This document shows, in pieces, positions 14,531 through 24,554 of a stretch of 47,040 nt of DNA. The notes beneath the pieces were generated by a model. It searched no databases. It saw only the letters and a program-made list of their open reading frames with translations, and was not told the DNA's origin. Source of the DNA: CADCWK01 sp964244115 (GTDB lineage: Bacteria > Chloroflexota > Chloroflexia > Thermomicrobiales > UBA6265); contig CAXTHM010000026.1 in assembly GCA_964244115.1 (NCBI GenBank), positions 1-47,040 of the forward strand. The letters are read 5' to 3'. A program made the position numbers and the translations under genes. Every line of letters starts with the position of its first letter. The first letter of the stretch is position 1.

Positions 14531-17139
14531 GCGAACCCCACCTCCCGCTCGACGCCGACCGGGATCTCCCGCCAGCTCTCCTGCCGGCCTTCGATCGACA
14601 GATCCCACTGCCCGCCCGGGATGCGCTGCCAGACGGGACTATTGGTCGGGAAGCGGAAGAACACCCGGGCGCCGTCCCGGTCTCGCCAGCACAGTACCTG
14701 GCGCCGGATCGCGATCGTCCGATCCCGCAGCACCCCGGCAGCCAGGGGGTGCGACGGGTCCGTCCGGAGCGGGAAGCTCGCCGACATGGTCAGGTAGTCC
14801 AGTGTCCGGACCCACGTCACCGGCGTCGGGCTGCCAAAGGGCGTCCGCACGTCTTCCGAGCCCGCTGGCTGCCAGCTCGGGAGCGAGCCGTCCAGGACGA
14901 ACACCACGCCGGTGGTCGGGTCGTTGGCGACCGAGATGCAGACCCCCCGGATCACGATGCCGGTCGTCTGCTCCGACGGCTCGGAGGGGATGATGTCGTT
15001 CCCGAAGAGCACGCTCTGGCGCAGGGTGTAGCGGTACGTCACGCCCGAGGCCGGGAAACCGTCGAAGCACATCGTGCTGGCGGGATCGGTGATGTCCGCG
15101 ATGGTGCGCTCGTTTTGGCTGCCCTCGGGCTCACCCTCCGGCCGGGCGGTGACGACGTAGCGGATGAACTGGCCGGCGCTGTAGGTGGTCGGGTCCCACG
15201 ACAGCTGGGTCAGGGTCGGGAACGGCGCGCCCTCCATGGTGAAGGGCGTCGCCTGGAAGTTCAGCGGCGCCGGGTAGGCCGGGTAGTCGAGTGTGACGGT
15301 CGTGACCGCGCTAGAGCCCACGACACCATTGACCGTGGCTTGGGCGACGATGTCGTAGGACTGACCGTCGAACATGACCGTGGAGGCCACCGGGATCGTG
15401 ACGGGTGATTCGAGCGAGCCCGTCACCGCGAGCGACAACAGCGCGACGGTCGATCCGGCCCGATAGATGGTTCGGCTGACCCGCGATGCGGTCCCGCTGA
15501 AGGCGATCACGATGTCCGGATTGGCCGTGGTGATCGTGCTGCCATCCGCCGGGCTCGTGATCGTGACGGTCGGACCAGCGGTGTACCCGAAGGTCTCTTC
15601 GGTCGACCAGGCCCGCGACGCGTTCACGGTCGCCTCGCCGGAGTACAACGTCCCATCGTACGCGCTGGCATCCCACCGGTAGTCGACCCGGGTCCCGGGC
15701 GAGGGCGTCGGGATGTCCGTCTCGGTCGTCTGATAGCGCCAGTCGTTGGTCGCGGGGGTATAGGTCATGGTCCGGGTGAACAGGACCGCGCCCGTGCTGC
15801 TCTTGATCCGGGCGACGACCGCGAGGCCCGTGGTCACGGTGTCATCGACATCGGTCACGCTGACCCGCAGGATCGGGCGGTTCGTGAGGTTGATGTTGCC
15901 CTTCGGCGCGACGGTCGCGGGGATTCCCGGCGCCGCATCGGTCGTGAACGTCTTGCGGTCCGACGCCGGCGAGACCGTCCCCTGCGTATCGGTGACGATC
16001 GCCTGATAGCCGTAGGTCTGGCCCCACTGGAGATCGGCCCACGCGCCGCCGCCCGCAAGTCCCGCGGCGACGAGCTGTGCCCAGGTGATCGTGTTGGTGC
16101 TGCCCGGCGTCCAGGTGACGGCGATCGGCGCCGACTGCCGAATGCGCGTCGTCCCCCGGTAGAGCTCGACCTGAATGCTCGCGGCGTTGAAGCCGGCCGG
16201 GTTGGTGTAGAGCCACGGGACGCCGATCCCGGTGATGACCTCCTGCTTGGACCCTCCCAGCGTCCCGGCAGCCTGGATATTGGCCGACGCGGTGCTGATG
16301 AGCTTCTGCCACGCCGTGAACGCCGAGGTTGCCCCGAACCGGTCGGACGCAGCCATCCGGACCCAGTAGGTCGCGGCGGGCAGCGAGATCGCCGGCGTGA
16401 TCGTGCCGGTCCCGGCGCCGTCGGCATTGGCGATGGCCGTGGCCTGCGGGCCATACCGGACATTCGACAGGTTCGGTGCCCCGCCGCTGTCACCGACGAT
16501 GTGCAGCCAGGCGATCTGCAGGCTGTCGCCGAAGTCCGCCCGGTCGCTGTCCGACATGGAGACCGTGAAGGCCGGGACCACGTTGGACGACGCGTTGAGC
16601 GCCGGGCTCGTAACGGCGGCGGTCGGCACGACGTTCCTGTAACCGGCCACCTGCATGCTGAGCGTCCGGGCGATCGACCCTGCGGCCGCTGGCGTCCATG
16701 GCGACGTCGGCGTCCCGGTCCCGGCGTTGCCGCTCACGGTCTGCCGGTCGCTGGATCGGACGTATTCCCTCACATCGAAGCGACCGGAGACGGCCCGGAG
16801 CACGACGGCATACGTCACGCCGGCGACGACGGGGACCGCGGACGGGATGACCAGCGAGTGGTCGTCCGCATTCGTGGAGGTCAACGTCAGGGTGGCAGAC
16901 CGACCCACCAGGGTGTAGATGGTCCCGTCCTGTCGGTAGAGCAGGGCGTCCACGACCGGATTGGGGTCCCCAGTGTCCGTCTTGCCGATCCGCGCGACGA
17001 TCCGGCTGGCCCAGCCGTTGGTGTCAGCGACGACGAGCTGCCCGTAGGTGCTGGACGATCCGCTCTGGATCGTCCGAGCGAAGGTGACGCCGCCGGACCT
17101 GTTGGTCAGGTCGATCAGGTCGATGAGACTCCCGGCCAT
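14527..17139 (-). CDS. Large minor tail protein with beta-sandwich repeats
   Basis: An 870-residue protein directly downstream of the tape measure, the usual place of the distal tail or tail-tip protein. It has several Ig/fibronectin-like beta-sandwich domains (for example ADRFGATSAFTAW, PGIPATVAPKGNINLTNRP, LTITSP-like strands) and a mixed C-terminal domain with AFPLRTDPSHPLAAGV. Many Thr, Val and Gly. It starts at ATG 17139, overlapping the tape measure stop by one base (TAATG). Likely roles are tail-tip assembly and host contact. Confidence 0.75.
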   Translation of the reverse strand: MAGSLIDLIDLTNRSGGVTFARTIQSGSSSTYGQLVVADTNGWASRIVARIGKTDTGDPNPVVDALLYRQDGTIYTLVGRSATLTLTSTNADDHSLVIPSAVPVVAGVTYAVVLRAVSGRFDVREYVRSSDRQTVSGNAGTGTPTSPWTPAAAGSIARTLSMQVAGYRNVVPTAAVTSPALNASSNVVPAFTVSMSDSDRADFGDSLQIAWLHIVGDSGGAPNLSNVRYGPQATAIANADGAGTGTITPAISLPAATYWVRMAASDRFGATSAFTAWQKLISTASANIQAAGTLGGSKQEVITGIGVPWLYTNPAGFNAASIQVELYRGTTRIRQSAPIAVTWTPGSTNTITWAQLVAAGLAGGGAWADLQWGQTYGYQAIVTDTQGTVSPASDRKTFTTDAAPGIPATVAPKGNINLTNRPILRVSVTDVDDTVTTGLAVVARIKSSTGAVLFTRTMTYTPATNDWRYQTTETDIPTPSPGTRVDYRWDASAYDGTLYSGEATVNASRAWSTEETFGYTAGPTVTITSPADGSTITTANPDIVIAFSGTASRVSRTIYRAGSTVALLSLAVTGSLESPVTIPVASTVMFDGQSYDIVAQATVNGVVGSSAVTTVTLDYPAYPAPLNFQATPFTMEGAPFPTLTQLSWDPTTYSAGQFIRYVVTARPEGEPEGSQNERTIADITDPASTMCFDGFPASGVTYRYTLRQSVLFGNDIIPSEPSEQTTGIVIRGVCISVANDPTTGVVFVLDGSLPSWQPAGSEDVRTPFGSPTPVTWVRTLDYLTMSASFPLRTDPSHPLAAGVLRDRTIAIRRQVLCWRDRDGARVFFRFPTNSPVWQRIPGGQWDLSIEGRQESWREIPVGVEREVGFA

Positions 17140-20100
17140 TACGAACCTCCCAGTTGACGCCGAATGGCGGTGACGAGCGCCGGAAGTTCGGCGTCGAAGG
17201 CGTCATGAAAGGCGCCGACGGAGTCCGCTGCGCTGCCATTGCTGTTGACCGTGATGCCGCCCCAGTTGATCGTGATCGCACCCGACCCGGACCCCACCAG
17301 TGGACTCGCGGGCAGTGGGCTGGTGACGGGGAGGGGCGACGGCGTGATGACCGGCGCTGACCGATTCGCGGCCCCTCGAGCTGGCCGGTTCCGCGTGGAG
17401 GCGATAGCTGCCGCCGCCTGGGCCGCGGTGACGCCATCCAGGCCGTCCTGGACGGTCCGGACGACCCGGCCGATTGCGCTCCTGACGCTCGGGATCCCGT
17501 CGATGATGGTTCCAACGAAGCCGGCGACCGACATCGCGCCGTAGTAGCCCGTAAGCCGGGACGGCGACGCGACCCGGAGTCCGGCCGCGAGCGCCCGATC
17601 GACCTCGGCGACGATGCTGTTGACCGCCGTCGTGATGGAGCCCAGGTAGGCATCGATGCCGTTGGCCACGCCCAATGAGGCCAGCGAGCCCATGTTGTAC
17701 GCTGCGGCACCGATCGACCCCGCCCCGCCGTCGATGGCGCCAGCACCCTCGGAGCCGAGCCGGCCGAACTCGGCGATACCGGTGGTGACGGCGTCGCGGA
17801 TGTCCGACACCATCCCGATCTTCATGGTGCTGATCGCGCCACGGACCGAGCTGGAGACGGTATCGGCGATACCGGTCAGGCCAGCGCTGAACGCGCCGAA
17901 CAGCGCGATGCTGGTGTTCACGGTATCGGTCACATCGGCGACCACGCCGATCTTCATGGTCGAGATCGCCTGCCGGACACTCGCCGAGAGCGTGTTCGCG
18001 ATGGCCACGACGCCGGTCTGCCACGCACCGGCCCGGGCGATGCTCGAGCTCGCCAGGTCGCCCGTGTCGGCCACCACGCCGAGCTTCATCGTGCTGATGC
18101 TGGTCATGACCGACGTCGCCAGCGAGGTCGCGATCGCCGGGAGCGCCGTGGCCCAGGCGCCACCGAGGGCGATCGTGCTGTCGACCAGATCGGTCACGTC
18201 CGTGACGGACCCGATCTTCATGGTCGAGATGGCGGTTCTGACCGCGAGATCGATCGCCGTCGCGATCGCCGTCACCCCGAGGGACCAGGCACCCGCCAGC
18301 GCGATCGACGACGACGCGGTGTCGGTGAAGTCCGCCACCACGCCGATCTTCATGGTCGAGATCGACAACTGGATGGCGGCCGCCGCCGTGGCGATGGTCG
18401 CGGCGATCTGCTGGATCTGCGCCGCGATCCCGGCCAGTCCCGACGCGGCTCCGGATGCGGCACCGACCCCACCATCGCCGGCCTGATTGGGCGTGCCGCC
18501 CTTCATCACGCCGGCCGGGTTGTACCCGCCGTTACCGGAGTCCTTGGACTTCCCCGGTGGAAGCGGACCGATGAACGTATTCGGATCGACAGGTGGCGGT
18601 TCAGGCTCGCCACTGTCGTTACCGATACCGATCCAGTCCTTTGCCCAATCGGGCAATGGAATGTCCGGAAGGCTGAACAATGAGACGAAATCCTTGAGCT
18701 CGGTGAGCTTGCCGGTGATCCAGTTGACCGTTGAATCGATCGTGTCGCTCATCGTCTGGAATGGCGCCGTGAATGCCGAGAAATCTGGTGCAGCGAGCGA
18801 CGACACGATCGTTCCGGCCCAGTCGGTCAGCTTCGGCCAAGCCGTGTTTACGATCCAGTTGCCGACTCCGGTAATTGTGTCGCTGATCGCCTGGAATGGG
18901 GCCAAGAATGCCGAGAAATCGGGAACTGTCAGGTCGTCCACCAAGCCAGTCGCCCAGGTCTTGACCAGCTCCCACGAAGCCTTGGCCAACCCTAAGGCGG
19001 TGTCGATGCCCGACTGAATCTTGCCAAAGGCCCCAATGGTCGCCGCCCAGACGCCGGACAGACTGCCGGTGATCGACCCGGGGATCTGCCCCAGCCACGT
19101 CTTGACGTCTTCCCACGCCCCTTGGGCTACGACCAGTGCCGTGGAAATGGCCTCGCCGATGCGCCCGAGCACTCCGACAACCACCCCATAGACGTCGCCG
19201 ATCGACCCGGTAATGGATCCGGCGATCTGGCCGAGCCACCCCTTGAACCCCTCCCAGGCAACGGTCGCGACCGTGAGCGCCGTCGAGATCGCCTCGCCGA
19301 TGCGCCCAAGCACCCCGATGACGGCAGCGTAGGCGTCACCGAGACTGCCGGTGATACTGCCCACGATCTGACCCAGCCAGGCTTTGAATCCCTCCCACGC
19401 CCCCTGAGCGACGACGAGCGCGGTGGTGATCGCTTCGCCGATGCGGCCCAGGATGCCGACCACCGTGCCGTAGACATCCCCGATCGTTGACGTGATCGAC
19501 CCCACGATCTGGCCGAACCAGGTCTTGAACGACTCCCACGCCCCCTGGGCCGTCGCGATGGCGAGCCCAATGGCCTCGCCAATCGTCGCGAGCTTCCCGA
19601 GGACCGCCGTCTTCACATCCCCGATCGAGCCCGTCACCGATCCGACGAGCTCACCGAACCAGGTCTTGACGTCCTCCCACTTGCCCTGGGCATCGTGGAG
19701 GGCGTCCTCGATGGCTGATGTGATCCCATCGAACTTGTCCAGCGCACCGGTCTTCAGGTCGCCGATCAGCTCGCCGATCCCGTCGGCGAGTCCACCGAGC
19801 CAGTCCGTGAACTCCGTCCACTTGCCCTGGGCTCCGTCGATCGCGCCCTGGATCAGCCCCTGGCCCCAGCTCAGCAACGAACTGGCGGCGTCGCCGATCC
19901 GGTCCCCGATCGAAGACGCCGAGCTCGAGATCCAGTCCCAAGCACCGCTGGCGGCACCCTTGATGGCGTCGAAGGCTGAGGTGAAGGCGTCCTTGATGAC
20001 GGTCCCGATCTCGGACCAGGACATCCCGGTGAGGAGCTCCAGCAGGAAGGTCGGGATCAGCGCCGCCGCGGAGAGGATTGCCTGCACGGCGTCGGTGAAG

Positions 20101-22673
20101 GCGTCCTGCAGGTTCTCCCACACGCCTGCCCAGTCACCGTTCAGCAGGGCAATGAAGGCCTCGTAGAGATTTCGGACGACGCCGATGATATTGGTGATGA
20201 CCCCGCCGAGCAGGTCGAACGTCGACGAGAAGTTGGTGAATCTCCCCGACAGCCAATCGAAGAGCTGCCCGGCCCCGTTCTGGAGCAGCGACAACAGATC
20301 GGCCATGACCGAGGCGAGAACGCCTCCCAGGTCGAGGAAGACGCGGCCGATGTCCGCGGCGAGCGTGACGAACGATCGTCCAACGTCCTCGACGCTCCCG
20401 CCGGAGAAGATCGTGGCGATGAGGTCGAAGACATCTTCGATCACGTTCCCGACACTGCGAAACAGATCCCCGAGCGCACTGAACGCCCGTCCGAGAAGGG
20501 GGAACCGCTTCGCGAGGTTGTCGGCCGCCTGACCGATCCCCGAGAAGATGAGCTTGAAAGCGTCGCCGAGCTCCTTGAGCTCGCCCGGGATCGTCTTCAG
20601 GCCGTTCAGGAACCCCTTGCCGAACGCGGCCTTCAGGTCATGGGCGACATCGACGATCTTCCCCAGGCCATGCATGATCGGCTGAAGGGCGCCAGAGAAC
20701 TTGTCGAGCCCCGCCTCGGCATCGCCTGAGGAGAAGACGTTGACCAGCCACGCCTTCATCTCCTGGAGCTTGTCGATGAACGCCTGTGCCTTGGGGGCAA
20801 AACCGTCCAGCCAGTCCGCTATCGTGTTGAGGAGCGGTATGTCGCCGCCACCGACCCCGCGGATGGCCGCGGCGAGAGCGTGAAACAACGACTCCGTGAC
20901 TTGGAGCGGCGCATTGAGGTTGCCCATCACGGAGACGGCATTCCCGAACACGTCGGTGATCTGCATCATCCCCTTGCCGCTCGTCAGGCTCTCGAAGACG
21001 CCCTTGAACCGGTCGACGAACCCGGTCACTCCGTCCACGATGGCCTGAAAACCCTCCTTGATCTTGCTGCCGACATCCCGGACGAGATCGCCGAATCCCA
21101 GGAAGTTGTGCTGGTACGCCTCGTAGATCAGGAAGGCCGCCGCGGCAACCAGCGCGACCGGGCCGAGCATGCCCACCAGCGTGGCCCGGAGCCCCTTGCC
21201 GGCCGTATTGGCCGTGTTCATCCCGGCCGCGGACTTGCCGGCCGAATTGCCGACGCCCTCGATCCCGCTCGCCGCGCTCTTGCCGATGCCGGTGAGATCC
21301 CGGAAGCCCTGGACCGCGTCGATGACCTTCGGGCCGACCAGGATGAAGGCGCCCGCCAGCCCGGCCAGCGCACCTGCCACCCCGACGACGCCGGCGATCA
21401 CGGCCTGGGCGCCACTCGGGAGCTCGAGGAACGCGTTCAGGACGCTGGTCAGACCGGTAATCAGCGAATCGAAGACGGGCAGGACCCGTTGCCCGATGAC
21501 GATCCCCACGGTCTCGAGGGTGCCCTTGAGGGCATCCAGGCGGCCACTCGTGCTATTCAGACGAGCCTCGGCCTGCTCCTGAGCGACGCCGACCTCGGTG
21601 ACGGCGCCGTACATCCCGTCCCACGAGCCCGTCGTCCCGACCAGCGCTGCGTCCTGCGAGGTGAGCAGGGCGTTCATCGCCTTGCCACCCTCGACGCCGA
21701 ACAGCGTCTCGAGGTACGCGGCCCGCTGGGCGTTCCCCATGCCCTCGGTCGCCGTCGAGACCTGCCCGATGATGTCGGGCAACGGCAGCATGTTGCCGTT
21801 GATGTCCGTGAAGGAGAGCCCGAGCTCCTGCATGGCGCCCGCGGCCTTGGCGGTCGGGTTGGCCAGCGAGAGCAGGACCTGGTTGAGCGACGTCCCGGCG
21901 CTGGACCCGACGATCCCCTGGTTCGCCATGAGGGCGAGGGCCGTCGTCGTGTCCTCGATCGGGACGCCCAGCGCGGCCGCCGAGGTGCCGACGTAGGACA
22001 GGGACGCACCCATCTCCGACACGCCCGTGGCCGATGCCGACGCGGCGCCGGCGATCACGTCGGCAACGTGGGCCGCATTGTTGACGCTCTTGCCGAACTC
22101 GTCGGTGTAGCCGGAGGCATCGCCCGCTGCGAGCCCGTACTGGTTGAGCGCGGCCGACATGACGGTGGCGGCCTCGGGCAGCGCCACGCCGCCGGCGGCC
22201 GCGAGCGCCACGGTCGCATCGGCGGCCCCGCCGAGGATGTTCTTGGTCGAGACACCGGCCTTGGCAAGCTCCTCGATCGCCACCGTGGCCTGCGTCGCCG
22301 AGAAACTGGTGTCCTTGCCGATCTGGAGCGCCTTGTCCGAGAGGGACTGGAGTTCGGCTCCCGTGGCGCCCGTTGCCGCCTGGACGTTCGCCATGCCCTG
22401 ATCGAACTGCATGGCGCTGTTGATCGCGAAGCCACCGATCAGCCCGACGGCCGCACCGATACCGGCCAGCGCGCCGCCTGCGGCCTGGACGTTGGTGCTG
22501 CTGAGGGTCTGCTCGAACGAGGAGAACCCCGATGCCGCCTTGGTCCCCGATTGGCCGACCGACTGCATCGTCTGGTCGGCGGCCGTGCCGAACTGTCGCA
22601 GCACGGACATCGCCTGCTGGGCGTCGAGGGTGATCGTTGCCTTGGCGCCGCCAAGCGAACCACCGTCAGACAC
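17139..22673 (-). CDS. Tape measure protein
   Basis: An 1844-residue tape measure, the largest gene of the window. It sets tail length and probably helps DNA pass the membrane. The N-terminal third has the phage tail tape measure core (about 60-400, with GATGAELQSLSDKALQIGKD and a Gly/Ala-rich helical run), followed by two hydrophobic segments (about 430-455 and 500-525) and then long amphipathic repeats. Two separate repeat arrays are annotated below. At the usual 0.15 nm per residue it predicts a tail near 275 nm (inference). The start is GTG 22673, with only a weak GGGGG upstream. Confidence 0.93.
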   Translation of the reverse strand: MSDGGSLGGAKATITLDAQQAMSVLRQFGTAADQTMQSVGQSGTKAASGFSSFEQTLSSTNVQAAGGALAGIGAAVGLIGGFAINSAMQFDQGMANVQAATGATGAELQSLSDKALQIGKDTSFSATQATVAIEELAKAGVSTKNILGGAADATVALAAAGGVALPEAATVMSAALNQYGLAAGDASGYTDEFGKSVNNAAHVADVIAGAASASATGVSEMGASLSYVGTSAAALGVPIEDTTTALALMANQGIVGSSAGTSLNQVLLSLANPTAKAAGAMQELGLSFTDINGNMLPLPDIIGQVSTATEGMGNAQRAAYLETLFGVEGGKAMNALLTSQDAALVGTTGSWDGMYGAVTEVGVAQEQAEARLNSTSGRLDALKGTLETVGIVIGQRVLPVFDSLITGLTSVLNAFLELPSGAQAVIAGVVGVAGALAGLAGAFILVGPKVIDAVQGFRDLTGIGKSAASGIEGVGNSAGKSAAGMNTANTAGKGLRATLVGMLGPVALVAAAAFLIYEAYQHNFLGFGDLVRDVGSKIKEGFQAIVDGVTGFVDRFKGVFESLTSGKGMMQITDVFGNAVSVMGNLNAPLQVTESLFHALAAAIRGVGGGDIPLLNTIADWLDGFAPKAQAFIDKLQEMKAWLVNVFSSGDAEAGLDKFSGALQPIMHGLGKIVDVAHDLKAAFGKGFLNGLKTIPGELKELGDAFKLIFSGIGQAADNLAKRFPLLGRAFSALGDLFRSVGNVIEDVFDLIATIFSGGSVEDVGRSFVTLAADIGRVFLDLGGVLASVMADLLSLLQNGAGQLFDWLSGRFTNFSSTFDLLGGVITNIIGVVRNLYEAFIALLNGDWAGVWENLQDAFTDAVQAILSAAALIPTFLLELLTGMSWSEIGTVIKDAFTSAFDAIKGAASGAWDWISSSASSIGDRIGDAASSLLSWGQGLIQGAIDGAQGKWTEFTDWLGGLADGIGELIGDLKTGALDKFDGITSAIEDALHDAQGKWEDVKTWFGELVGSVTGSIGDVKTAVLGKLATIGEAIGLAIATAQGAWESFKTWFGQIVGSITSTIGDVYGTVVGILGRIGEAITTALVVAQGAWEGFKAWLGQIVGSITGSLGDAYAAVIGVLGRIGEAISTALTVATVAWEGFKGWLGQIAGSITGSIGDVYGVVVGVLGRIGEAISTALVVAQGAWEDVKTWLGQIPGSITGSLSGVWAATIGAFGKIQSGIDTALGLAKASWELVKTWATGLVDDLTVPDFSAFLAPFQAISDTITGVGNWIVNTAWPKLTDWAGTIVSSLAAPDFSAFTAPFQTMSDTIDSTVNWITGKLTELKDFVSLFSLPDIPLPDWAKDWIGIGNDSGEPEPPPVDPNTFIGPLPPGKSKDSGNGGYNPAGVMKGGTPNQAGDGGVGAASGAASGLAGIAAQIQQIAATIATAAAAIQLSISTMKIGVVADFTDTASSSIALAGAWSLGVTAIATAIDLAVRTAISTMKIGSVTDVTDLVDSTIALGGAWATALPAIATSLATSVMTSISTMKLGVVADTGDLASSSIARAGAWQTGVVAIANTLSASVRQAISTMKIGVVADVTDTVNTSIALFGAFSAGLTGIADTVSSSVRGAISTMKIGMVSDIRDAVTTGIAEFGRLGSEGAGAIDGGAGSIGAAAYNMGSLASLGVANGIDAYLGSITTAVNSIVAEVDRALAAGLRVASPSRLTGYYGAMSVAGFVGTIIDGIPSVRSAIGRVVRTVQDGLDGVTAAQAAAAIASTRNRPARGAANRSAPVITPSPLPVTSPLPASPLVGSGSGAITINWGGITVNSNGSAADSVGAFHDAFDAELPALVTAIRRQLGGS
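17703..18362 (-). repeat. Five 44-residue repeats in tape measure C-terminus
   Basis: Each unit begins ISTMKIG (or KLG) and spans 132 bp. Four complete units start at 18362, 18230, 18098 and 17966 (minus strand), and a fifth, degraded unit starts at 17834. The unit ends in an Ala-rich helix (AIATAIDLAV type). They differ from the more upstream 47-residue array, so the gene has grown by two independent duplications. Confidence 0.9.
18975..19820 (-). repeat. Six 47-residue repeats in tape measure
   Basis: Six units of exactly 141 bp start with W(E/T)-type tryptophan and share a core of LGQIVGSITGS...GRIGEAI. Units three to five (about 19538-19116) are the most alike, showing recent duplication. 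The 7-aromatic heptads suggest an amphipathic helix pair per unit. A seventh, divergent unit starts at 18974 and leads into a pair of PDFSAF repeats. Confidence 0.92.
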
Positions 22674-22784
22674 GGTGCCCCCGAATCAGGGAACGCGCGT
22701 CAGGGGTCTTGGTCACGGTCCGTGCGTCCCTGGGCCGGGGAGCGGGTCGGATGATGAGGTCGTCAGCCGCGTGCGGTCAGTGCG

Positions 22785-23102
22785 TCAGGCGTGGGGGTCA
22801 CGTCCATCCAGATCGGCCAGCATCCGGTCGTAGAGCGCCTCGGCGTCAGCCGATCCGCCGCTCTCGAGCTGATCCTCCATGGGGACGAGACCGATCACCC
22901 GGTTGATCTGGGCGGGCGTGTGCTTCGGTTTGGCAACCTTCTGCGGTCCGGTGGTCTTCCTGGGCGTCACCATCTCCGTCGCCTCCTGGAGGCCGCGGAC
23001 GCCCTGGCCGACGTGGTACGCGGCCTCATCGATCTCGCACCGGAGGTCCTCGTCGGCCACGTCGAACCAGGTCGATGGGCGCGTGCCGTAGCGGGCGCCC
23101 AT
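22785..23102 (-). CDS. Candidate downstream tail-assembly chaperone (T-like)
   Basis: A 105-residue protein directly upstream of the tape measure gene and after the G-like gene, the fixed position of tail-assembly chaperones. Its frame is +1 relative to the G-like gene and opens at 23177, 70 bases before that gene stops. ATG 23102 has no visible ribosome site, which fits translation by coupling or by frameshift from the G-like gene. A weakly basic middle (ATEMVTPRKTTGPQKVAKPKH) follows a conserved-looking acidic helix (FDVADEDLRCEIDEAAYHVG). Identity with a named family is not certain. Confidence 0.55.
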   Translation of the reverse strand: MGARYGTRPSTWFDVADEDLRCEIDEAAYHVGQGVRGLQEATEMVTPRKTTGPQKVAKPKHTPAQINRVIGLVPMEDQLESGGSADAEALYDRMLADLDGRDPHA

Positions 23103-23106
23103 CAGG

Positions 23107-23808
23107 TCAGCGCGAAGCAGTCGCCGATGCGTCAGGAAACGGGGCGATGGCAACGGAGCGCGCCACCCGTTCACTCATGCAGGCGTCGACGATCGCCCGG
23201 CGATCCACGGGGGACAGCCATTCCAGCGCGATCTCCGTCTCGGCATCGGTGATGTCGGCCGCCGTTGGCACGCACCGGGGCACGACCAGACAGGCGATCG
23301 GGTAGGTGCGGGTCAGGGCGTGATTGAGGTCCTGCGCCCCCCCGATGCCGAGCGATCGCAACACCTCGTCGGTGTCCTCGCCGAGCCGCATCTGCTGATC
23401 GGGCGACATCGTCTCCAGCGTCTTGGCCGCCTCGTAGAACGACCGCTGGGCGGCCGGCGCGATGAGGCCGGTCAGGCTGATGTCGGCCAGCACCCGGTCG
23501 AACGACTTCGGCATCGCCTTGACGGTCTCGCCGAGGTCGGGGAGCGCGATCGAGATCAGCCGGTTGTCCCGCGCCCGCGCCTTGGCCGCGATTCGCTGAG
23601 CGGGGGTCATCGCCCGGCCGGCCGGCGTGTCGAGGATGATGTCCCGCGGCTCGGTCGGAACCTGGCGGGTGTCCCAGTCCGGGTGGACCACGCCTGGCGC
23701 CGCGATCCCGCTCGCGTCGTGGCGATGGGTCGCGTCGGTGACGGGCTCGGATGGGTGGTCGATCGGGTGGCCGGTCATCGGATCGAAGCGGTCGTGCTGG
23801 TCGGTCAT
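23107..23808 (-). CDS. Candidate tail-assembly chaperone (G-like)
   Basis: A 233-residue protein between the major tail protein and the tape measure, with ATG after AGGAG. The N-terminal 70 residues are Asp/Pro/His-rich and variable. The rest is helical with LPDLGETVKAMPKSFDRVLADI and a compact C-terminal helical bundle (about 110-215). Position and fold match the gpG-type chaperone that coats the tape measure. It may be extended into the next frame by a slip at TTTC near 23139-23136. Confidence 0.65.
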   Translation of the reverse strand: MTDQHDRFDPMTGHPIDHPSEPVTDATHRHDASGIAAPGVVHPDWDTRQVPTEPRDIILDTPAGRAMTPAQRIAAKARARDNRLISIALPDLGETVKAMPKSFDRVLADISLTGLIAPAAQRSFYEAAKTLETMSPDQQMRLGEDTDEVLRSLGIGGAQDLNHALTRTYPIACLVVPRCVPTAADITDAETEIALEWLSPVDRRAIVDACMSERVARSVAIAPFPDASATASR

Positions 23809-23909
23809 GGTGATGGTCTCCTGTGGGCGCCCAAGCGGGCGCCGTCTGACCGGTCGGAGGAGCGGTCACGGGCGGGGCCGGCGCCCGTGACGTTCACGGT
23901 TCGTCGGTG

Positions 23910-24467
23910 CTAGACGGGCAGAGCGCTGACCGCCGTGGACGGGATCGCCGTCAGGCTGGCCGCGTGCTGCTCGATCGCGAACAGGGCTCCGCCCATGTCG
24001 AGGGCGGTGTAGTCGTAGGAGCTGGTCGCGTACCCATCGGTCAGCTCGATGCCTCCACCGCTGGTCACCCGGCCCTGATAGACGCGGCCCAGCAGCGTGC
24101 CGCCGTCGGTCCCAACGCCGCGGGCCATGCCGACGAGCTGCGCAAGCGGCATCTTCGGCGAGGACGGCACCCAGAGGGTCGTCACGGCCGTCCCCCCGGT
24201 GCCCGTGACGACGACCGTACCGCCGGTGAGGGCGGCCTTGATCGCGAGGTCCTGCACGGCGAGCTCGAAGGAGCCCGACGCGCCGACGTTCTTGGCGGTC
24301 GACGCCAGGAGGATGGTGTCTCCCCAGAGCTCTTCGACATCGCCCTCGTAATTGATCGAGAAGGTGACGAGCCCGGGCGCATCGAGCATGGTGGCGAACG
24401 TCCCCGCCACGGGGTCCTTCACGCCGATGGCCATGTCCCTGGCCCCGAGTGCAATCCGTCCTGCCAT
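23910..24467 (-). CDS. Major tail tube protein
   Basis: A 185-residue beta-rich protein with Gly/Thr/Val-rich strands (ATMLDAPGLVTFSINYEGDVEELWGD, ALTGGTVVVTGTGG). Its position, two genes before the tape measure, its size and the strand pattern match phi13/TP901-type major tail proteins that stack as rings in the tail tube. ATG 24467; the gap to the upstream gene (86 bases) holds a CCCCC-GAGTCA-GGGGG hairpin (about 24485-24502). Confidence 0.75.
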   Translation of the reverse strand: MAGRIALGARDMAIGVKDPVAGTFATMLDAPGLVTFSINYEGDVEELWGDTILLASTAKNVGASGSFELAVQDLAIKAALTGGTVVVTGTGGTAVTTLWVPSSPKMPLAQLVGMARGVGTDGGTLLGRVYQGRVTSGGGIELTDGYATSSYDYTALDMGGALFAIEQHAASLTAIPSTAVSALPV

Positions 24468-24554
24468 GTCCGCTGTCCTCCCGCCCCCGAGTCAGGGGGC
24501 CTGTGGTGGTTGTCGCGACCCACCGGGCCGCCCGGATCGCCCCACGCGGGACGC

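Noticed and set aside
13541..14797. A 418-codon plus-strand frame across minor tail genes
   Set aside because: Antisense shadow; the minus-strand genes are linked by ATGA overlaps and form a continuous operon.
20880..22754. A 624-codon open frame antisense to the tape measure gene
   Set aside because: High-GC coding sequence with a strong third-position GC bias leaves antisense frames open. It is Arg/Gly/Asp-rich without any domain, and the sense strand clearly encodes the tape measure.
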